A stretch of 64,000 nucleotides of DNA from Crossiella sp. S99.2. Lineage in GTDB: Bacteria > Actinomycetota > Actinomycetes > Mycobacteriales > Pseudonocardiaceae. The notes under the pieces are model-generated. The model ran no database searches and was not told where the DNA came from. It saw only the letters and a program-made list of their open reading frames with translations. The stretch spans positions 203,673 through 267,672 of the forward strand of contig NZ_JALMDK010000010.1 in the NCBI RefSeq assembly GCF_023094165.1, written 5' to 3'. Within the stretch, counting starts at the first letter, position 1, and each line of letters opens with the position of its first letter. The translations under genes and the position numbers were made by a program. Below are positions 51,964 to 60,887 of the stretch, piece after piece.

Positions 51964-53183
51964 CGGGCACCCGTCCCGGCGCCGGCGCCGCCACCGGTTC
52001 CAGCGCCACCCGCGCCACCACCGCCGGGTACCACTCCGCCGCCTCGTCCGCCGCCGAAGCCGCCCGTGCCGCCGCCCGGTTGCGTGCTGCCCTGTGCGGT
52101 CGGCACCACCACCTGCGCGCCCTCGGTGAGCCCGCCGGTGATCTCGGTCAGCGCCTCGCCCTTGATCCCGACCTGCACCGTCCGGGTCACCGGCTGCCCG
52201 TTTTCCAGGACAGTCACCCGGCTGGTCGCGCCGGAGCCCTGCACGGTGAACGTGGGCACCGACAGCGCGTTCTCCGCGCGCGCCACCACGATCCGCACAC
52301 TCGCCGACTGCCCCGGCTTCAACCCCTCCGGGGCCCCGTCCAGCACCAGGGTGGCCCCGTACTGCACCACGTTCCCGGTGCTGGACGGCGTCAGGTCGAC
52401 CTGGGTCACCTTGGCCGCGAACTGCTGGTCCGGCAACGCGTTCACCGTGACGTTGGCCAACTGGTCGGGCTTCACCTTGGCCACGTCGATCTCGGCGATG
52501 GTCGCCCGCACCTGGAAGTCGCTCAGGTCCGACAGCACCACGAACCCGGTGGCGCTACTGGTGTTCGCGGCCGTGCTGCTGCTCCCGGTGCCGCTGGACC
52601 CGCTGCTCGTACCGCCGCCACTACCAGTGCCCGCCTGCGCGCCGACCGTGCCGGAGATCGAGATGACCGTGCCGTCGGAGGGCGCGGTGAGGGTGGCCGC
52701 GGTCAGGTTGGTCTTCGCCTCGGTCACCGCGGTTTTCGCCTGGGTGAGCTGGCTGCGGCGCTGGGCCACGGTGGCCGGGTCGGGGCCGGTGGGATTGGTC
52801 GTGGTCTGGGCCGCGGTCAGGCTCTGCTGGGCGGCCTCCAGACTCGCGTTCGCCTCGTCCACCTTGGCCTGCAACGGCACGGTGTCCAGCCTGGCCAGGG
52901 CCTGGCCCTTGGTCACCTTCGCGCCGACCTTGACCAGGATCTGCTTGACCGTGCCCGCGGCGCCGAAGTTCGCGCCCACCGTGTTCGCGCTCTGCACCGA
53001 CCCGGCCGCGGTCACCGTGGCGGTCACCGTCGCCCGGCTCGCGGCCACGGTGCGACTCGGCGAGCTGGTGGCCGCGGGGGCGGGGCGCAACGCGAAGTAC
53101 GCGGCCACCGCGGCCGCCACCAGCACCGCGCCCAGCGATAGGTTCAACACCAGGGCACGCCGAGACCTCGTCATGGGCGGCAT
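51960..53183 (-). CDS. HlyD/MacA-type adaptor protein
   Basis: 407 aa. One N-terminal anchor helix (LVLNLSLGAVLVAAAVAAYFAL), a lipoyl/barrel-sandwich domain (VTAAGSVQSANTVGANFGAAGTVKQILVKVGAKVTKGQALARLD), a helical hairpin (VDEANASLEAAQQSLTAAQ, QLTQAKTAVTEAKTNL), then a beta-barrel. A Ser/Gly-rich insertion (about 185-210) and a Gly-rich tail of about 35 residues are unusual. In monoderms such adaptors pair with MacB-type exporters. First gene of the operon; ATG 53174 is an alternative start. Confidence 0.9.
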
Positions 53184-53248
53184 GCTCGAAGCCGGAGGTG
53201 GGAGCGCGCTGGGCGTTCCCTGGGAAATGCCTGGGAGAGGGGAACCCG

Positions 53249-53887
53249 TTGCTGAACACCCGGTCCGACTTCCTCGCCACCGCGCGCGTGGCCGCTCAGT
53301 TGTTGCGGCACCCGGCGCTGGCCGGGTCCTGGGACAAGCCGAGCGCGCTGCCGGAGTTCTCGGTGGCCGGACTGGCCGGTCACCTGGCCTTCCAGGTCAC
53401 CGCGCTGCCCACGATCCTGGCCGGGCCCATCCCGCCCGAACTGCCCATCTCGCTGCCGGAGCACTACAACCGGGTCGAGTGGGTGGACGCCGACCTGGAC
53501 CACGAACTCAACGTGCGCATCCGGGACAGCGGCGAGGCGGCCGCCGCCAACGGACCCGCCGCGCTGGCCGACTCGGTGGACGCGGCGCTCACCACCCTGA
53601 CCGAGACGCTGCCGGACCTCCCGGAGCGCACCGTGCGCATCCAGTTCTGGGGACCGTGGTCGCTGAGCCTGGAGGACATGCTGGTCACCCGCATGATGGA
53701 GCTGACCGTGCACAGCGACGACCTGGCGGTCAGCCTCGGCGTGCCCACCCCGGACTTCCCGCCCGCCGCGGTCGAGGCGGTGGTGGACCTGCTCAGCCGC
53801 CTCGCCCTGCGCCGCCATGGCGCGCCCGCGGTGCTGCGCGCGCTCACCCGCGCCGAGCGCGCGCCCGCGAGCGTCACCGCGTTCTGA
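53249..53887 (+). CDS. Maleylpyruvate isomerase-like (DinB fold) mycothiol-type protein
   Basis: 212 aa. Helical DinB/MDMPI-type: FSVAGLAGHLAFQVTALP gives the first metal His, LVTRMMELTVHSDDLAVSLG the later His. Related to, but distinct from, the protein at 8768-9448. Start set at TTG 53249 (family-like LLNTRSDFLATAR) with GGGAGAGGGG about 6 nt upstream; longer frames are possible. Divergent from the adaptor gene with overlapping control region. It overlaps the decayed SnoaL-like gene by 14 nt. Confidence 0.7.
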   Translation: MLNTRSDFLATARVAAQLLRHPALAGSWDKPSALPEFSVAGLAGHLAFQVTALPTILAGPIPPELPISLPEHYNRVEWVDADLDHELNVRIRDSGEAAAANGPAALADSVDAALTTLTETLPDLPERTVRIQFWGPWSLSLEDMLVTRMMELTVHSDDLAVSLGVPTPDFPPAAVEAVVDLLSRLALRRHGAPAVLRALTRAERAPASVTAF

Positions 53888-54149
53888 GCAGCCGGTCCGG
53901 CAGTGGCGCCAAGGGGTAGCGCTGCCAGAAGAAGGCGTCCGCGGCGTGCTGGTCGGCGGCGAAGTTGATCGCCTCGACGATCTTGCCGCGCTGGATCCGG
54001 TAGGCCAGCACCTCGCGGACGCCAACCTTGGCGCCCGCCAAGGGATGGCGGCCCGGGATGGTCCAGCGGATCTCCGGCGCGAAGAACTCGCGCAGCGCCT
54101 GCAGATCGCCCTTGGCGTAGGCGGCGTAGTAGCGGCGGATCAACGCCAC
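53874..54149 (-). pseudogene. SnoaL/NTF2-like protein remnant with internal deletion
   Basis: About 91 residues from GTG 54149. The start (ALIRRYYAAYAKGDLQALREFFAPEIRWTIPGRHPLAGAKVGVREVLA) and end (YRIQRGKIVEAINFAADQHAADAFFW) of a SnoaL-like protein are clear, but they are joined directly: the usual 30-40 residues of middle strands between G-x-x-EVLA and the YRI strand are absent, with the frame kept. No good start codon or ribosome site is present, and a large palindrome lies just upstream. A broken gene is the most likely reading. Confidence 0.65.
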
Positions 54150-54213
54150 GTGCGGATGGTCCCGGCCACCCGCCCACGCCGTCCTGGCCGGCGCGGCCTG
54201 ATCCCCACCCCGC

Positions 54214-54288
54214 CCGCCGCCGAGTTGGCCCAACTCGTACGCCCAGTTTGCCCAACCGGGCGTACCACTTGGGCCAACTCGGCGGCGG
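54214..54288. repeat. 31-bp inverted repeat of the GTTGGCC palindromic family
   Basis: Arms 54214-54244 and 54258-54288 pair over 31 bp with two mismatches around a 13-nt spacer. The part GAGTTGGCCCAACT, then GTACGCC, is shared with the element at 33076-33128, and the spacers are alike too. It lies 7 nt after the stop of the BNR-like gene, so it likely ends that transcript, and it borders the decayed SnoaL-like gene. Confidence 0.85.
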
Positions 54289-54295
54289 TGGGTGC

Positions 54296-55264
54296 TCAGT
54301 GGCCGAAGCTGGACATCAGCTGGCCGGTGCCCGGGGTCCGCCAGACCAGGACCACGCCGCGCCACAGCGCTGATCCGCCGGAGACCGCGGGGGCGACGGC
54401 CGGGTCCAGGTCGGTGGCCGCGCCGGTGAGCGTGGTCAGCGGCTGCCACGCGGTGCCGACCCTGGCCGTGTAGTGCAGCCGGGTGTCGGTGCCGCTGCCC
54501 TTCCACGCCACGAACGGCGCCAGGAAACCGCCGCTGGACTGGGCAGGCGTCGCGGCCGGAGTGTGCGAGCTGAGCCCGGTCCACGGATTCGGGACCGGCC
54601 CCCAGGCGATCGGGTTCAGCCCCGCGGCGCTCATCCGCACCGAGCCCTGCGCGCCGAGGTAGCTCAGCAGCACCCGGTCGCTGAACGCGTCGATGTCCGG
54701 CGGCGCCTCGCTGCTCACCCCGGGCACCGCCCGCGCGGGCAGCCAGTTCGGGCCGATCCTGGCCGCCACGTAGAGCTGGGTGTCCGCGCCCACACCCCGC
54801 CAGGCCAGGTAGAACGGGTGCGTGCCGCCGGTGCTGGGCCCGCCGGAAGCGGCCAGGCCGACACCGGCGCTGGGCGGGCCGACCGGTTGCGGGGCCGACC
54901 AGGTCTGGCCGTGCGTGGTGCTGCGGATGGCCTGGATCCTCGGCGGCGTCGCGGTGTCCCGCCACAGCACGGTGAGCACCCCGTTGTCGCAGGCCAGCGT
55001 GGGCGCGTCCGGAGTGGTGATGGTCAGCGCCCTGGGCAGCCAGCGGCGCACCTGGTCCCAGGTGGCGAAGCCGAGCCGCCCACTCGGCTCCCGCCACAGC
55101 AGGTAGGTGCCGCTGCCGCAGGTGGCCACCGACGGGCGGTGACCGGCCACCGCGCCCACCGGCCACGGCTGTTGCCAGGCCAGCGCGGCGGGTGCGGCCT
55201 GCGCCGCCGGGCTGACCGTGGCCAGCAAAGCCAGTAGCACCAACAGGATTCTCGCTCTGCGCAT
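54296..55264 (-). CDS. Secreted BNR/sialidase-like beta-propeller protein
   Basis: 322 aa. Signal peptide MRRARILLVLLALLATVSPAAQA, then repeats of about 45-60 residues with GTYLLWREPSGRLGFATW, LTVLWRDTATPPRIQAI, FYLAWRGVGADTQLYVAARIG, FVAWKGSGTDTRLHYTARVG and VLVWRTPGTGQ. The recurring hydrophobic-Trp-Arg/Lys strand with G-x-D-T-x-L pattern suggests blades of a propeller, as in BNR/sialidase-like lectins. Catalytic sialidase residues were not identified, so a binding role is more likely. A palindromic element follows the stop. Confidence 0.75.
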   Translation of the reverse strand: MRRARILLVLLALLATVSPAAQAAPAALAWQQPWPVGAVAGHRPSVATCGSGTYLLWREPSGRLGFATWDQVRRWLPRALTITTPDAPTLACDNGVLTVLWRDTATPPRIQAIRSTTHGQTWSAPQPVGPPSAGVGLAASGGPSTGGTHPFYLAWRGVGADTQLYVAARIGPNWLPARAVPGVSSEAPPDIDAFSDRVLLSYLGAQGSVRMSAAGLNPIAWGPVPNPWTGLSSHTPAATPAQSSGGFLAPFVAWKGSGTDTRLHYTARVGTAWQPLTTLTGAATDLDPAVAPAVSGGSALWRGVVLVWRTPGTGQLMSSFGH

Positions 55265-55445
55265 GTCGGACTCCCTTGTGCGTGCCGGAATCCAGCACAG
55301 CAGCGCAGTCCGGGAAATCGTCATCCCGGTACCAAGGGGCACCGGTTCCCGCCCGCTCAGGCGGTCGTGCGGCGGATCACGGTGTGTGATGCCGCCGGTC
55401 TGGGTAACGGACAGGGAGACGTTGTCCCACAACGAAAGGAGCATC

Positions 55446-56594
55446 GTGCCCTGGTACCTGCTGCTCGGCGTGGGCGCACTGGCCGCGGTCGCCGCCGCGA
55501 TCCTCGGGGTGTACCTGCTGCACCGGCTGATCCGCAGGCTTGGCAGGCGCGCCAGGGTACTGGCCAGCCTGGCCCGCCGCGCCTACCGGCCTGCCCAGCT
55601 GCTGGCCGTGCTGTTCGCGTTGCAGCTGTCCCTGCTGCTGGGCGCGCCCAGTGGCGGCTGGCGGGAACCCGTGCTGCACGGCCTGGGCCTGGCGCTGATC
55701 GGCGCGGGCGCCTGGCTGGTGATCGCGCTGGTGCTGGTCTTCGAGGACGCCGCCCTGGCCCGGATCCGCCTCGATCAGGCGGACAACCGGCAGGCCCGCC
55801 GGATGCACACCCAGATCACCCTGATCCGCCGGGTCGCGGTGGCGGTGATCGCGGTGCTCACCATCGGCGCGATGCTGATGACCTTCCCCGGCGCCCGCGC
55901 CGCCGGCACCAGCCTGCTCGCCTCCGCCGGTGTCATCGGCGCGATCTCCGCGCTGGCCGCGCAGTCCTTGCTGGGCAACGTCTTCGCCGGGGTGCAGATC
56001 GCCTTCAGCGACGCGATCCGGATCGAGGACGTCGTGGTGGTGGACAAGGAATGGGGCCGGATCGAGGACATCACCCTGACCTACGTGGTGGTGCACCTGT
56101 GGGACGACCGGCGGCTCATCCTGCCCACCTCCTACTTCATGGCCAAGCCGTTCGAGAACTGGACCCGCCGCGAATCCCGGCTGCTCGGCACGGTCGAATT
56201 GGACGTGGACTGGTCGGTGCCGGTGGAGGCGCTGCGCGCCGAACTGCGCCGGGCCCTGGAAGCCAGTGAGCTGTGGGACGGCCGGGTGTGCGTGCTCCAG
56301 GTGACCCAGGCCGTCAACACTCTCATCCGGGTGCGCGCCCTGGTCAGCGCCGCCGACGCGGGCAGCCTGTGGGACCTGCGCTGCCTGGTCCGCGAGGACC
56401 TGATGCGCTGGCTGCGCGAACAGCACGCCGAGGCGCTGCCCCGGCTGCGGGTCGAGCAGGCCAGCCCCGGCGGTGGCCGGGACGAGCCGGCGCCCGCGGA
56501 CGACGCGGACGCCCGGCTCTTCGGCGACACCGCCGACGGCAGGGCACGCACTCAGGTCTTCAGCGGTCCTGCCGGGAACCCCGCCGAGAACTGA
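55446..56594 (+). CDS. MscS-family mechanosensitive channel
   Basis: 382 aa. Four or so N-terminal helices, then the pore-lining TM3 with ASAGVIGAISALAAQSLLGNVFAGVQIAFSDAIRIEDVVVV and the MscS beta domain (WGRIEDITLTYVVVHLWDDRRLILPTSYFMAKPFENWTR). It opens under membrane tension to release solutes. GTG start at 55446 has AAAGGAG 6 nt upstream. The last 35 nt overlap the convergent small membrane gene. Confidence 0.93.
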   Translation: MPWYLLLGVGALAAVAAAILGVYLLHRLIRRLGRRARVLASLARRAYRPAQLLAVLFALQLSLLLGAPSGGWREPVLHGLGLALIGAGAWLVIALVLVFEDAALARIRLDQADNRQARRMHTQITLIRRVAVAVIAVLTIGAMLMTFPGARAAGTSLLASAGVIGAISALAAQSLLGNVFAGVQIAFSDAIRIEDVVVVDKEWGRIEDITLTYVVVHLWDDRRLILPTSYFMAKPFENWTRRESRLLGTVELDVDWSVPVEALRAELRRALEASELWDGRVCVLQVTQAVNTLIRVRALVSAADAGSLWDLRCLVREDLMRWLREQHAEALPRLRVEQASPGGGRDEPAPADDADARLFGDTADGRARTQVFSGPAGNPAEN

Positions 56595-56799
56595 GCAGCA
56601 CCTCTTCCCAGGCGTTGAGCACCGACAACACCGTCCCGGCCAGGGCCACCGCGAGCGCGAGCTGCACGAGACCCTCGGCCGGGAACCGGTTGATCACCAG
56701 CACCAGCGCCCACACCTGCACCGCGGTGAACAGCAGCGTGAGCACCAGCCTGCTGGTCACGGTCGAGTTGTCCGGACGAACCTGTTCCTGCTGACTCAT
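56560..56799 (-). CDS. Small two-helix membrane protein
   Basis: 79 aa. Two hydrophobic helices (SRLVLTLLFTAVQVWALVLVI and LVQLALAVALAGTVLSVL) with polar ends; no family recognised. ATG 56799 is preferred to the in-frame upstream start. Convergent with, and overlapping, the MscS gene by 35 nt; 105 nt downstream of the Crp/Fnr gene on the same strand. Confidence 0.6.
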   Translation of the reverse strand: MSQQEQVRPDNSTVTSRLVLTLLFTAVQVWALVLVINRFPAEGLVQLALAVALAGTVLSVLNAWEEVLLSSRRGSRQDR

Positions 56800-56904
56800 G
56801 ACGTCGACCCCTTCCCCGGGTGAACTCTCCAGGGCACAGGTGTAAACCTGTTTCCGTAGGTCTATTGCGTCACCTGACACACAACTCCAGGGATGTCGCC
56901 CGGC

Positions 56905-57624
56905 TCACGCCGACTCGGCGCCCAGCGCCCGCAACCCGGGCAGGTCCAGCACCGTGATCCGCTGCCTGCCGGTGTCCACCAGCCGCCGGTCCCGCAGCTC
57001 GCGCAGCACCCTGGCCAGGGACTCCCTGGACACCGACATGGTGTCGGCCAGCTGCTGCTGACTGATCGACAACGCGATCTCCACCCCCGCGGCCACCGGG
57101 CGCCCGTACTGCTCGGCCAGGTCCAGCAGCAGCGCCACCGTCCGGTGCGCGACCGAACCGTCCACGTACTCGCTGCGCCGCCGGTCGGACTGGCGCAACC
57201 GGTCGGCCACCACCCGCAGCATCGCCCAGGCCACCCTCGGGTGCTCCTCGCACAGCCGGTCCAGCCGGGCGGCGGGCACCACCAGCACCTCGACCTGGTC
57301 CACCGCGGCCACGTTGGCCGAGCGGGTCCGGCCGTCGACCGCGGACAACTCCCCGACGATCTCGCCGGGTCCGCAGATCGCCAGCACGGCCTCCCGCCCG
57401 GCCACCGAGCCGGTGCTGACCCGGATACGCCCTTCCAGCACCACGAAGACATGCTGGGACGGCTCGCCCTGGCTCCAGATCACCGCACCGGGTGAGAACC
57501 GCCGCCGGGTACCGGCCGAACGCATCGCGGCACGCTCGGCTGGCTCGAGGAGCCCCCAGAAAGTGCCGATCGAAGGCCGCCTTCCGCACTGCCCGACGGT
57601 TGTTCGGTTCTCAGACTCCCCCAC
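56905..57624 (-). CDS. Crp/Fnr-family transcriptional regulator
   Basis: 239 aa. cNMP-binding-type domain (FSPGAVIWSQGEPSQHVFVVLEGRIRVSTGS, then GPGEIVGELSAVDGRTRSANVAAVD) and a C-terminal HTH (ISQQQLADTMSVSRESLARVLRELRDRRLV). The GELSAVDGRTRSA segment keeps the cyclic-nucleotide pattern G-E-x-x...R-(S/T)-A, so cAMP binding is plausible. Start at GTG 57624 is chosen because AAGGAG lies 8 nt upstream; then a CRP-like dyad falls in the promoter and not in the coding region. ATG 57660 would add 12 residues. Confidence 0.9.
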   Translation of the reverse strand: MGESENRTTVGQCGRRPSIGTFWGLLEPAERAAMRSAGTRRRFSPGAVIWSQGEPSQHVFVVLEGRIRVSTGSVAGREAVLAICGPGEIVGELSAVDGRTRSANVAAVDQVEVLVVPAARLDRLCEEHPRVAWAMLRVVADRLRQSDRRRSEYVDGSVAHRTVALLLDLAEQYGRPVAAGVEIALSISQQQLADTMSVSRESLARVLRELRDRRLVDTGRQRITVLDLPGLRALGAESA

Positions 57625-57639
57625 GGGGGTTTCTCCTTC

Positions 57640-57655
57640 CGTGACCGCGATCACG
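57640..57655 (-). promoter_or_regulatory. CRP-like dyad CGTGACCGCGATCACG upstream of the Crp/Fnr gene
   Basis: A perfect 5-bp CGTGA/TCACG dyad with 6-bp centre, matching the CRP consensus TGTGA-N6-TCACA at the core. It ends 16 nt before the GTG start, a place suited to negative autoregulation. Confidence 0.55.
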
Positions 57656-57758
57656 CTCATCACGGATCGGTTGCGATCCGCTGAGAACAGTCCGACACGA
57701 GTGTCGAAATTGCCGCTTTTTCCGCACGAACGGCGGGTTGAGGTGCATCATCCGGAGA

Positions 57759-58892
57759 ATGAGCACGGGGGCAAGAAGCCGACTGGCCGATCTGGCGGAG
57801 CGCTACTGGACCAGAGGGGCTCCGGGCCGGGAGACCCCGCCGGAGCTGCTGACCGGTCTGTTCCGGCTGTGGCTGGTCGCGTTGTTCCTCAAGGTCCTCG
57901 GCGCGTCCTGGGATGTGTCCTGGCACTTCAAGTGGCTGCGTGACGATCTCGCCCCGCCGCACCTGATCAACATCACCGGCAACGCGATCGTGGTCGCCCT
58001 GGTGCTCTTCCACGGCTACACCGGCTACGGCACCGACCGGCTCGGCCTGCGGCTGATGCAGTGGGGCGCGGGCATTTTCTTCACCGCGGTGCCCCTGGAC
58101 CTGATCAACCACCGGGTCAACGGCCTGGACATCACCTCCTGGAGCGTCTCGCACGCGCTGCTCTACCTGGGCACCGCGGTGATGATCGCCGGCGCGATCC
58201 GGGCCTGGTGGGTCAACGCCCCGGAGAACCGGGCCCGCCCGGTGGTGCTCGGCCTGCTGTGGCTGTTCTTCCTGGAGAACGTGTGGTTCCCCAACCAGCA
58301 CCAGGAGTACGGGGTGCTCTCGGTGGCGGCCTGGGACCGCGGTTCGCCTTATGCCGAGCCGATCCTGCTGCAGTTCGCCGCCGACCAGATCGGCAAGTCG
58401 AGCGTGGACCGGGACTCCCTGGTCGCCTTCTCGCTGCCGGTGCCGGACTGGGTGTACCCGGTGTGGGCCTGCACCGCGGCACTGCTGGTGCTGGCCATGG
58501 CCAGGGCGATGGTCGGCCGCCGGTGGACCGCGACGCTGATCGCGGCCGGGTACGTGGGTTTCCGCGCGGTGCTGTGGCCGCTGCTGGCCGGGATCGACTT
58601 CCCGCCCTCGGCGGTGCCGTTCTTCTTCGTGCTGGCCGCGCTCGGCGTGGACCTGGCCTTCCTGCTGCCGGTGCCGGAGTGGGCGCGGGCCCCGATCGGT
58701 TCGGTGCTGGCCATCGGCCTGGGCTACGGCGCGGTCGCGTTGCAGGGCTTCGCGCTGGTCGCGCCGCCGGTGGACTACGGCTCGGCGGTGCCTGCCGCGA
58801 TCTTGCTCGCCGCGAGCTGGTCGGCGGTGGTGTGGCTGCATCAGCGCCGGGGCTGGCATGTGCTGCCCGGCGCGCAACCCCTGGCTAGCTGA
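57759..58892 (+). CDS. Polytopic membrane protein of unknown function
   Basis: 377 aa. Nine or ten hydrophobic segments, with SWDVSWHFKWLRDDLAPPHLINITGNAIVVALVLFHGY and DITSWSVSHALLYLGTAVMIAGA carrying several membrane-near His, Asp and Asn that might bind metal. Not a recognised family. ATG 57759 is chosen over an upstream frame; GGAG lies too close, so the ribosome site is weak. Its 3' end overlaps the CopD gene by 8 nt. Divergent from the Crp/Fnr gene; GGATCG-GTTG-CGATCC and CGACAC-GA-GTGTCG dyads lie in the gap. Confidence 0.7.
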   Translation: MSTGARSRLADLAERYWTRGAPGRETPPELLTGLFRLWLVALFLKVLGASWDVSWHFKWLRDDLAPPHLINITGNAIVVALVLFHGYTGYGTDRLGLRLMQWGAGIFFTAVPLDLINHRVNGLDITSWSVSHALLYLGTAVMIAGAIRAWWVNAPENRARPVVLGLLWLFFLENVWFPNQHQEYGVLSVAAWDRGSPYAEPILLQFAADQIGKSSVDRDSLVAFSLPVPDWVYPVWACTAALLVLAMARAMVGRRWTATLIAAGYVGFRAVLWPLLAGIDFPPSAVPFFFVLAALGVDLAFLLPVPEWARAPIGSVLAIGLGYGAVALQGFALVAPPVDYGSAVPAAILLAASWSAVVWLHQRRGWHVLPGAQPLAS

Positions 58893-59946
58893 TCACCGGG
58901 GCCCTGGTGAGCACCACCGCGATCCCGTAGGCCAGGCCCATCACGCTGACCTCCAGGGTCGCCCAGCCGAACAGCGCGGTGCGTTCCCGGCGGGCGATCC
59001 GGGGCAGCAACCGGAACCTGATGTGCGCGCCGAGTCCGGCCAGCACCACCAGGAACACCGTCTTGGCCACGATGAGCTGCCCGTAGACGCTGGTGACCAG
59101 CGCGCCGGGCAGGCCGCCGCCGGGGGTGAGCTGGAGTTCGACCAGGCCGTTGAACAGCCCGGTCGCGCCGACCAGGAACAGCGCCACGGTGGCCAGTGTG
59201 GAGAACTTCGGCAGCGCGCGGGCCAGGAGTTCGCCGTGGCCGAGCAGCAGGGTGGCGATCACCGCGAGTCCGCCGGTCCAGATCGCCGCGCCCATCACGT
59301 GCAGCTCCATCGAGACCATGCTGACGTCGTGCCACTTCCAGTTGGAGGCGTGCCCGGTCAGCGGCAGCAGCAGGATGCCGAACACCGCGACGAAGATCCG
59401 CAACTCGGCGGGCACCGCCTCGCCGTGCCGCACCGCGAACCGCCCGATCAGCACGCAGGCCAGTGCGCATCCCGCGCTGACCAGCAGGCCCTTGCCCGCC
59501 CCGACCAGCATGACGTAGTCGTAGACCAGCCCTGGGGTGGGCGCGGCGCCGGGGGAGAGGTCGGTGGCCTGCAACACCACTGAGGCCAGCGCGCACACCA
59601 GCCACGCCGTCGCGGTCCACACGGTGAACCGGCGGGCCGCGGACAGCACGCCGTCGGTGTGTTCGGGGTCGTCGATGCCGACCAGCTTGGGCAGCAGGCT
59701 CAGTCCGACGGTGGCCACCGCGGCGATATCCAGGAGCACCCGCACCACCGGCAACCCGAAGGTGACCAGTGCCCACGGCGTCGGCAGGCCGGGCACCTCG
59801 ACCAGCGGCACCAGCGCCGTCCCGGCCAGCGCCGCCGCGATTCCGGCGACGACCAGGCACAACGCCAGCACCGTACGGGCCAGTACGGGCGAGACCTCCG
59901 GCGCCTCGGCCCGCTCCCCATCCACACCCAGGCTCACATCCGGCAT
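58885..59946 (-). CDS. CopD-family copper resistance membrane protein
   Basis: 353 aa. About eight or nine helices; the C-terminal half (GHASNWKWHDVSMVSMELHVMGAAIWTGGLAVIATLLL, then VALFLVGATGLFNGLVELQLTPGG and SVYGQLIVAKTVFLVVLAGLGAHIRFRLLPRI) is the CopD domain with its membrane His residues. It probably takes up or handles copper at the membrane. No CopC domain is fused. ATG 59946 ends the long shadow frame that runs further upstream. Last gene of a three-gene minus-strand set. Confidence 0.9.
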   Translation of the reverse strand: MPDVSLGVDGERAEAPEVSPVLARTVLALCLVVAGIAAALAGTALVPLVEVPGLPTPWALVTFGLPVVRVLLDIAAVATVGLSLLPKLVGIDDPEHTDGVLSAARRFTVWTATAWLVCALASVVLQATDLSPGAAPTPGLVYDYVMLVGAGKGLLVSAGCALACVLIGRFAVRHGEAVPAELRIFVAVFGILLLPLTGHASNWKWHDVSMVSMELHVMGAAIWTGGLAVIATLLLGHGELLARALPKFSTLATVALFLVGATGLFNGLVELQLTPGGGLPGALVTSVYGQLIVAKTVFLVVLAGLGAHIRFRLLPRIARRERTALFGWATLEVSVMGLAYGIAVVLTRAPVIS

Positions 59947-59957
59947 CCTGCCATCCG

Positions 59958-60878
59958 TTACCGGCGGGTACGCAGCCAGTGGACGACCGTGTCGACATAA
60001 CGCCGGGACGAGGGCAGCAGCCGGGTCAGATAACTGGAGCCGTGGATGTGCCCAGGCAGGTCGAACCAGTCCACCGCGACCCCGGCCGCGCGCAGCCGCT
60101 CGACGTAGGCTGTGCCGCTGCCGCGCAGGGTGTCGTACTCGCAGGTGAGCACCAGGGTCGGCGGCAGTCCGGCGAGGTCGGCGGCCAGTCCGGGGGAGGC
60201 ATAGTCGGCCAGGGCGTGCTCGCCGCCGCCGGTGTAGAGGTCGGCGGCTTCCCGTAGGTACACAGTGGACAGTCCGACCCCGGTGTCCGCCGCGGTGCGC
60301 AACGTGGTGTCCAGGAACGGGATCTCCAGCACCTGGGAGAGGGGCAACGGCGTGCCGCGATCCCGCGCCATCAGCGTGGCCGCGGCGGCCAGTCCCGCCC
60401 CCGCCGACACCCCGCCAATCGACACCCGCTCGGGGTCGGCGCCCAGTTCGGCGGCGTGTTCCCGGGTCCACTGGAAGGCTGCGTACACGTCCTCGGCCGG
60501 GGTCGGGTACGGGTGTTCGGGCGCGAGCCGGTAGGCCACCGAGACGATCACACACCTCGCGTGTGCGCAGTACCAGCGGCACAACGGGTCGGTGTCCTCG
60601 ATCGAGCCCATCCAGAACGCCCCGCCGTGCGCGAACACGTGCGCCGGGAACGGCCCGGTGCCGGGCGGCAGGTAGATCCGCAGCAGGATCTCGCCGCCGG
60701 GCACCGGGATCCGCCGGGCGAGCAGCCGGGCGGGCCGCGGCGGCCGGGCCATCAGCCGGTGGATCACCCGGTAGGACCGCGCGTCCCAGTCCCGGTAGTC
60801 CTCCAGGGAGGTCATCGCCGGCATCCGCACCCGCTGTGCCAGCCACAGTCCCAGCCGGACAACAGGATGCAACGCCAC
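59958..60878 (-). CDS. Alpha/beta hydrolase of the HSL (lipase/esterase) family
   Basis: 306 aa. HGGAFW is the HSL oxyanion-hole motif, GVSAGAG the nucleophile elbow with the catalytic Ser, and CEYDTLRGSG and LPGHIHGS provide Asp and His. It should hydrolyse short-chain esters in the cytoplasm. ATG 60878 is taken. It is 9 nt after the DUF4436 gene and 11 nt before CopD, probably co-transcribed without an obvious functional link. Confidence 0.93.
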   Translation of the reverse strand: MALHPVVRLGLWLAQRVRMPAMTSLEDYRDWDARSYRVIHRLMARPPRPARLLARRIPVPGGEILLRIYLPPGTGPFPAHVFAHGGAFWMGSIEDTDPLCRWYCAHARCVIVSVAYRLAPEHPYPTPAEDVYAAFQWTREHAAELGADPERVSIGGVSAGAGLAAAATLMARDRGTPLPLSQVLEIPFLDTTLRTAADTGVGLSTVYLREAADLYTGGGEHALADYASPGLAADLAGLPPTLVLTCEYDTLRGSGTAYVERLRAAGVAVDWFDLPGHIHGSSYLTRLLPSSRRYVDTVVHWLRTRR

Positions 60879-60887
60879 CGGGCGATC

